Source of the DNA: Chitinophaga varians
GTDB taxonomy: Bacteria > Bacteroidota > Bacteroidia > Chitinophagales > Chitinophagaceae
DNA length: 64,000 nt
Reading direction: 5' to 3'
Assembly (NCBI RefSeq): GCF_014529945.1
Contig: NZ_JACVFB010000005.1
Location: 248,001 to 312,000, forward strand
A program made the translations under genes and the position numbers. The notes beneath the pieces are model-generated. The model saw only the letters and a program-made list of their open reading frames with translations, was not told where the DNA came from and did no database searches. Of this stretch, positions 63,636 to 64,000 are shown piece by piece (the stretch's first letter is position 1; the number at the start of each line of letters is the position of its first letter).

Positions 63636-64000
63636 TTAGTTCATACTTCCTTTCAGGCCGATATTGGCGTGATAGGTATTTTTCAGCAGCGCTGCGATGG
63701 TCATAGGACCTACGCCGCCCGGTACTGGCGTGATGAAGCTGCATTTAGGCGCTACTTCATCAAATTTAACGTCTCCTTTAAGGCGGAAACCGCTCTTTTT
63801 GGAGGCGTCAGCCACACGATTGATACCTACGTCCACTACGACAGCGCCTTCTTTCACCATATCTGCAGTCACAAAGTCCGGTTTGCCGATGGCAGCGATG
63901 ATGATATCGGCCTGGCGGCATATTTCAGCCAGATTTTGTGTGCGGGAGTGGGTGAGCGTCACGGTGCAGTTGCCCGGGTTGGTATTACGGCTCAGCAGGA
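63636..64000 (-). CDS. folD: Methylenetetrahydrofolate dehydrogenase/cyclohydrolase FolD (5' part beyond right edge)
   Basis: The visible C-terminal 120 residues include the NAD(P)-binding region ([30 protein letters not shown]) and the hallmark [15 protein letters not shown] near the end, followed by a short tail. FolD interconverts one-carbon folates. The start lies to the right of the window. It ends 36 nt before queE starts, in the same direction, so the two may share a transcript. Confidence 0.95.
   Translation of the reverse strand, partial: LLSRNTNPGNCTVTLTHSRTQNLAEICRQADIIIAAIGKPDFVTADMVKEGAVVVDVGINRVADASKKSGFRLKGDVKFDEVAPKCSFITPVPGGVGPMTIAALLKNTYHANIGLKGSMN

Overview
The window looks like chromosomal sequence from a gliding, polymer-degrading member of the Bacteroidota, most like Chitinophagaceae (Chitinophaga-like). 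The evidence is SprA with T9SS type B substrates, a SusC/SusD pair, the Bacteroidota-type RNA polymerase omega subunit, DUF4835 and DUF4296 proteins, futalosine-pathway menaquinone genes, and several candidate TAnnTTTG (-7) promoter elements. I see no tRNA, rRNA, CRISPR array, phage or insertion sequence. Genus-level placement is inference from gene content.

Layout. (1) 1-8071, minus strand: a division and cell-wall (dcw) cluster transcribed right to left, mraZ-rsmH-ftsL-ftsI-murE-mraY-murD, with murD cut by the left edge. (2) 8585-13908, plus: bamD-rpoZ, a hairpin, coaBC-DUF4835-DUF4296, then the two subunits of a 3-oxoacid CoA-transferase. (3) 14153-20225: a class IV aminotransferase/lyase with a photolyase; menaquinone genes mqnB-mqnD (minus); queD and folE; fabD. 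(4) 20343-24224: two GNAT proteins and a class C serine hydrolase (minus), then DinB and a Nudix-type regulator (plus). (5) 24309-30064: three tandem paralogous TPR-transmembrane-histidine-kinase proteins. Only the first keeps the phospho-acceptor histidine and the ATP-binding boxes; the other two look like pseudokinases. (6) 30068-39176: fabH (minus), then ruvA and the giant T9SS translocon gene sprA. (7) 39336-43467: a small Cys-motif protein, a TonB receptor and a BNR/sialidase-like lipoprotein, possibly a metal-handling locus. (8) 43544-51865, minus: a 45-residue Trp/Tyr-rich ORF, an SDR, two PKD-rich T9SS type B proteins, an alpha/beta hydrolase and lnt. (9) 52093-57094: a frameshifted small gene and an orphan SusC/SusD pair. 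(10) 57212-64000: guaB, dprA, an e(P4)-type acid phosphatase, a PorE-like OmpA protein, queE and the 3' part of folD.

Functional links: queD and queE belong to 7-deazaguanine synthesis, with folE supplying its precursor; fabD and fabH belong to fatty acid initiation; SprA, the two PKD proteins and the PorE-like protein belong to the type IX secretion and gliding machinery.

Most notable observations: (a) the tandem trio of one apparently active and two degenerate histidine kinases; (b) nested inverted repeats (a long outer arm pair around a strong inner hairpin) that fill the gap between stop codons in four of the six convergent gene pairs, two of them sharing the same sequence words and one supplying the last codons and stop of mqnD; (c) the conserved-Cys three-gene locus at 39336-43467; (d) a 45-residue aromatic-rich minus-strand ORF.
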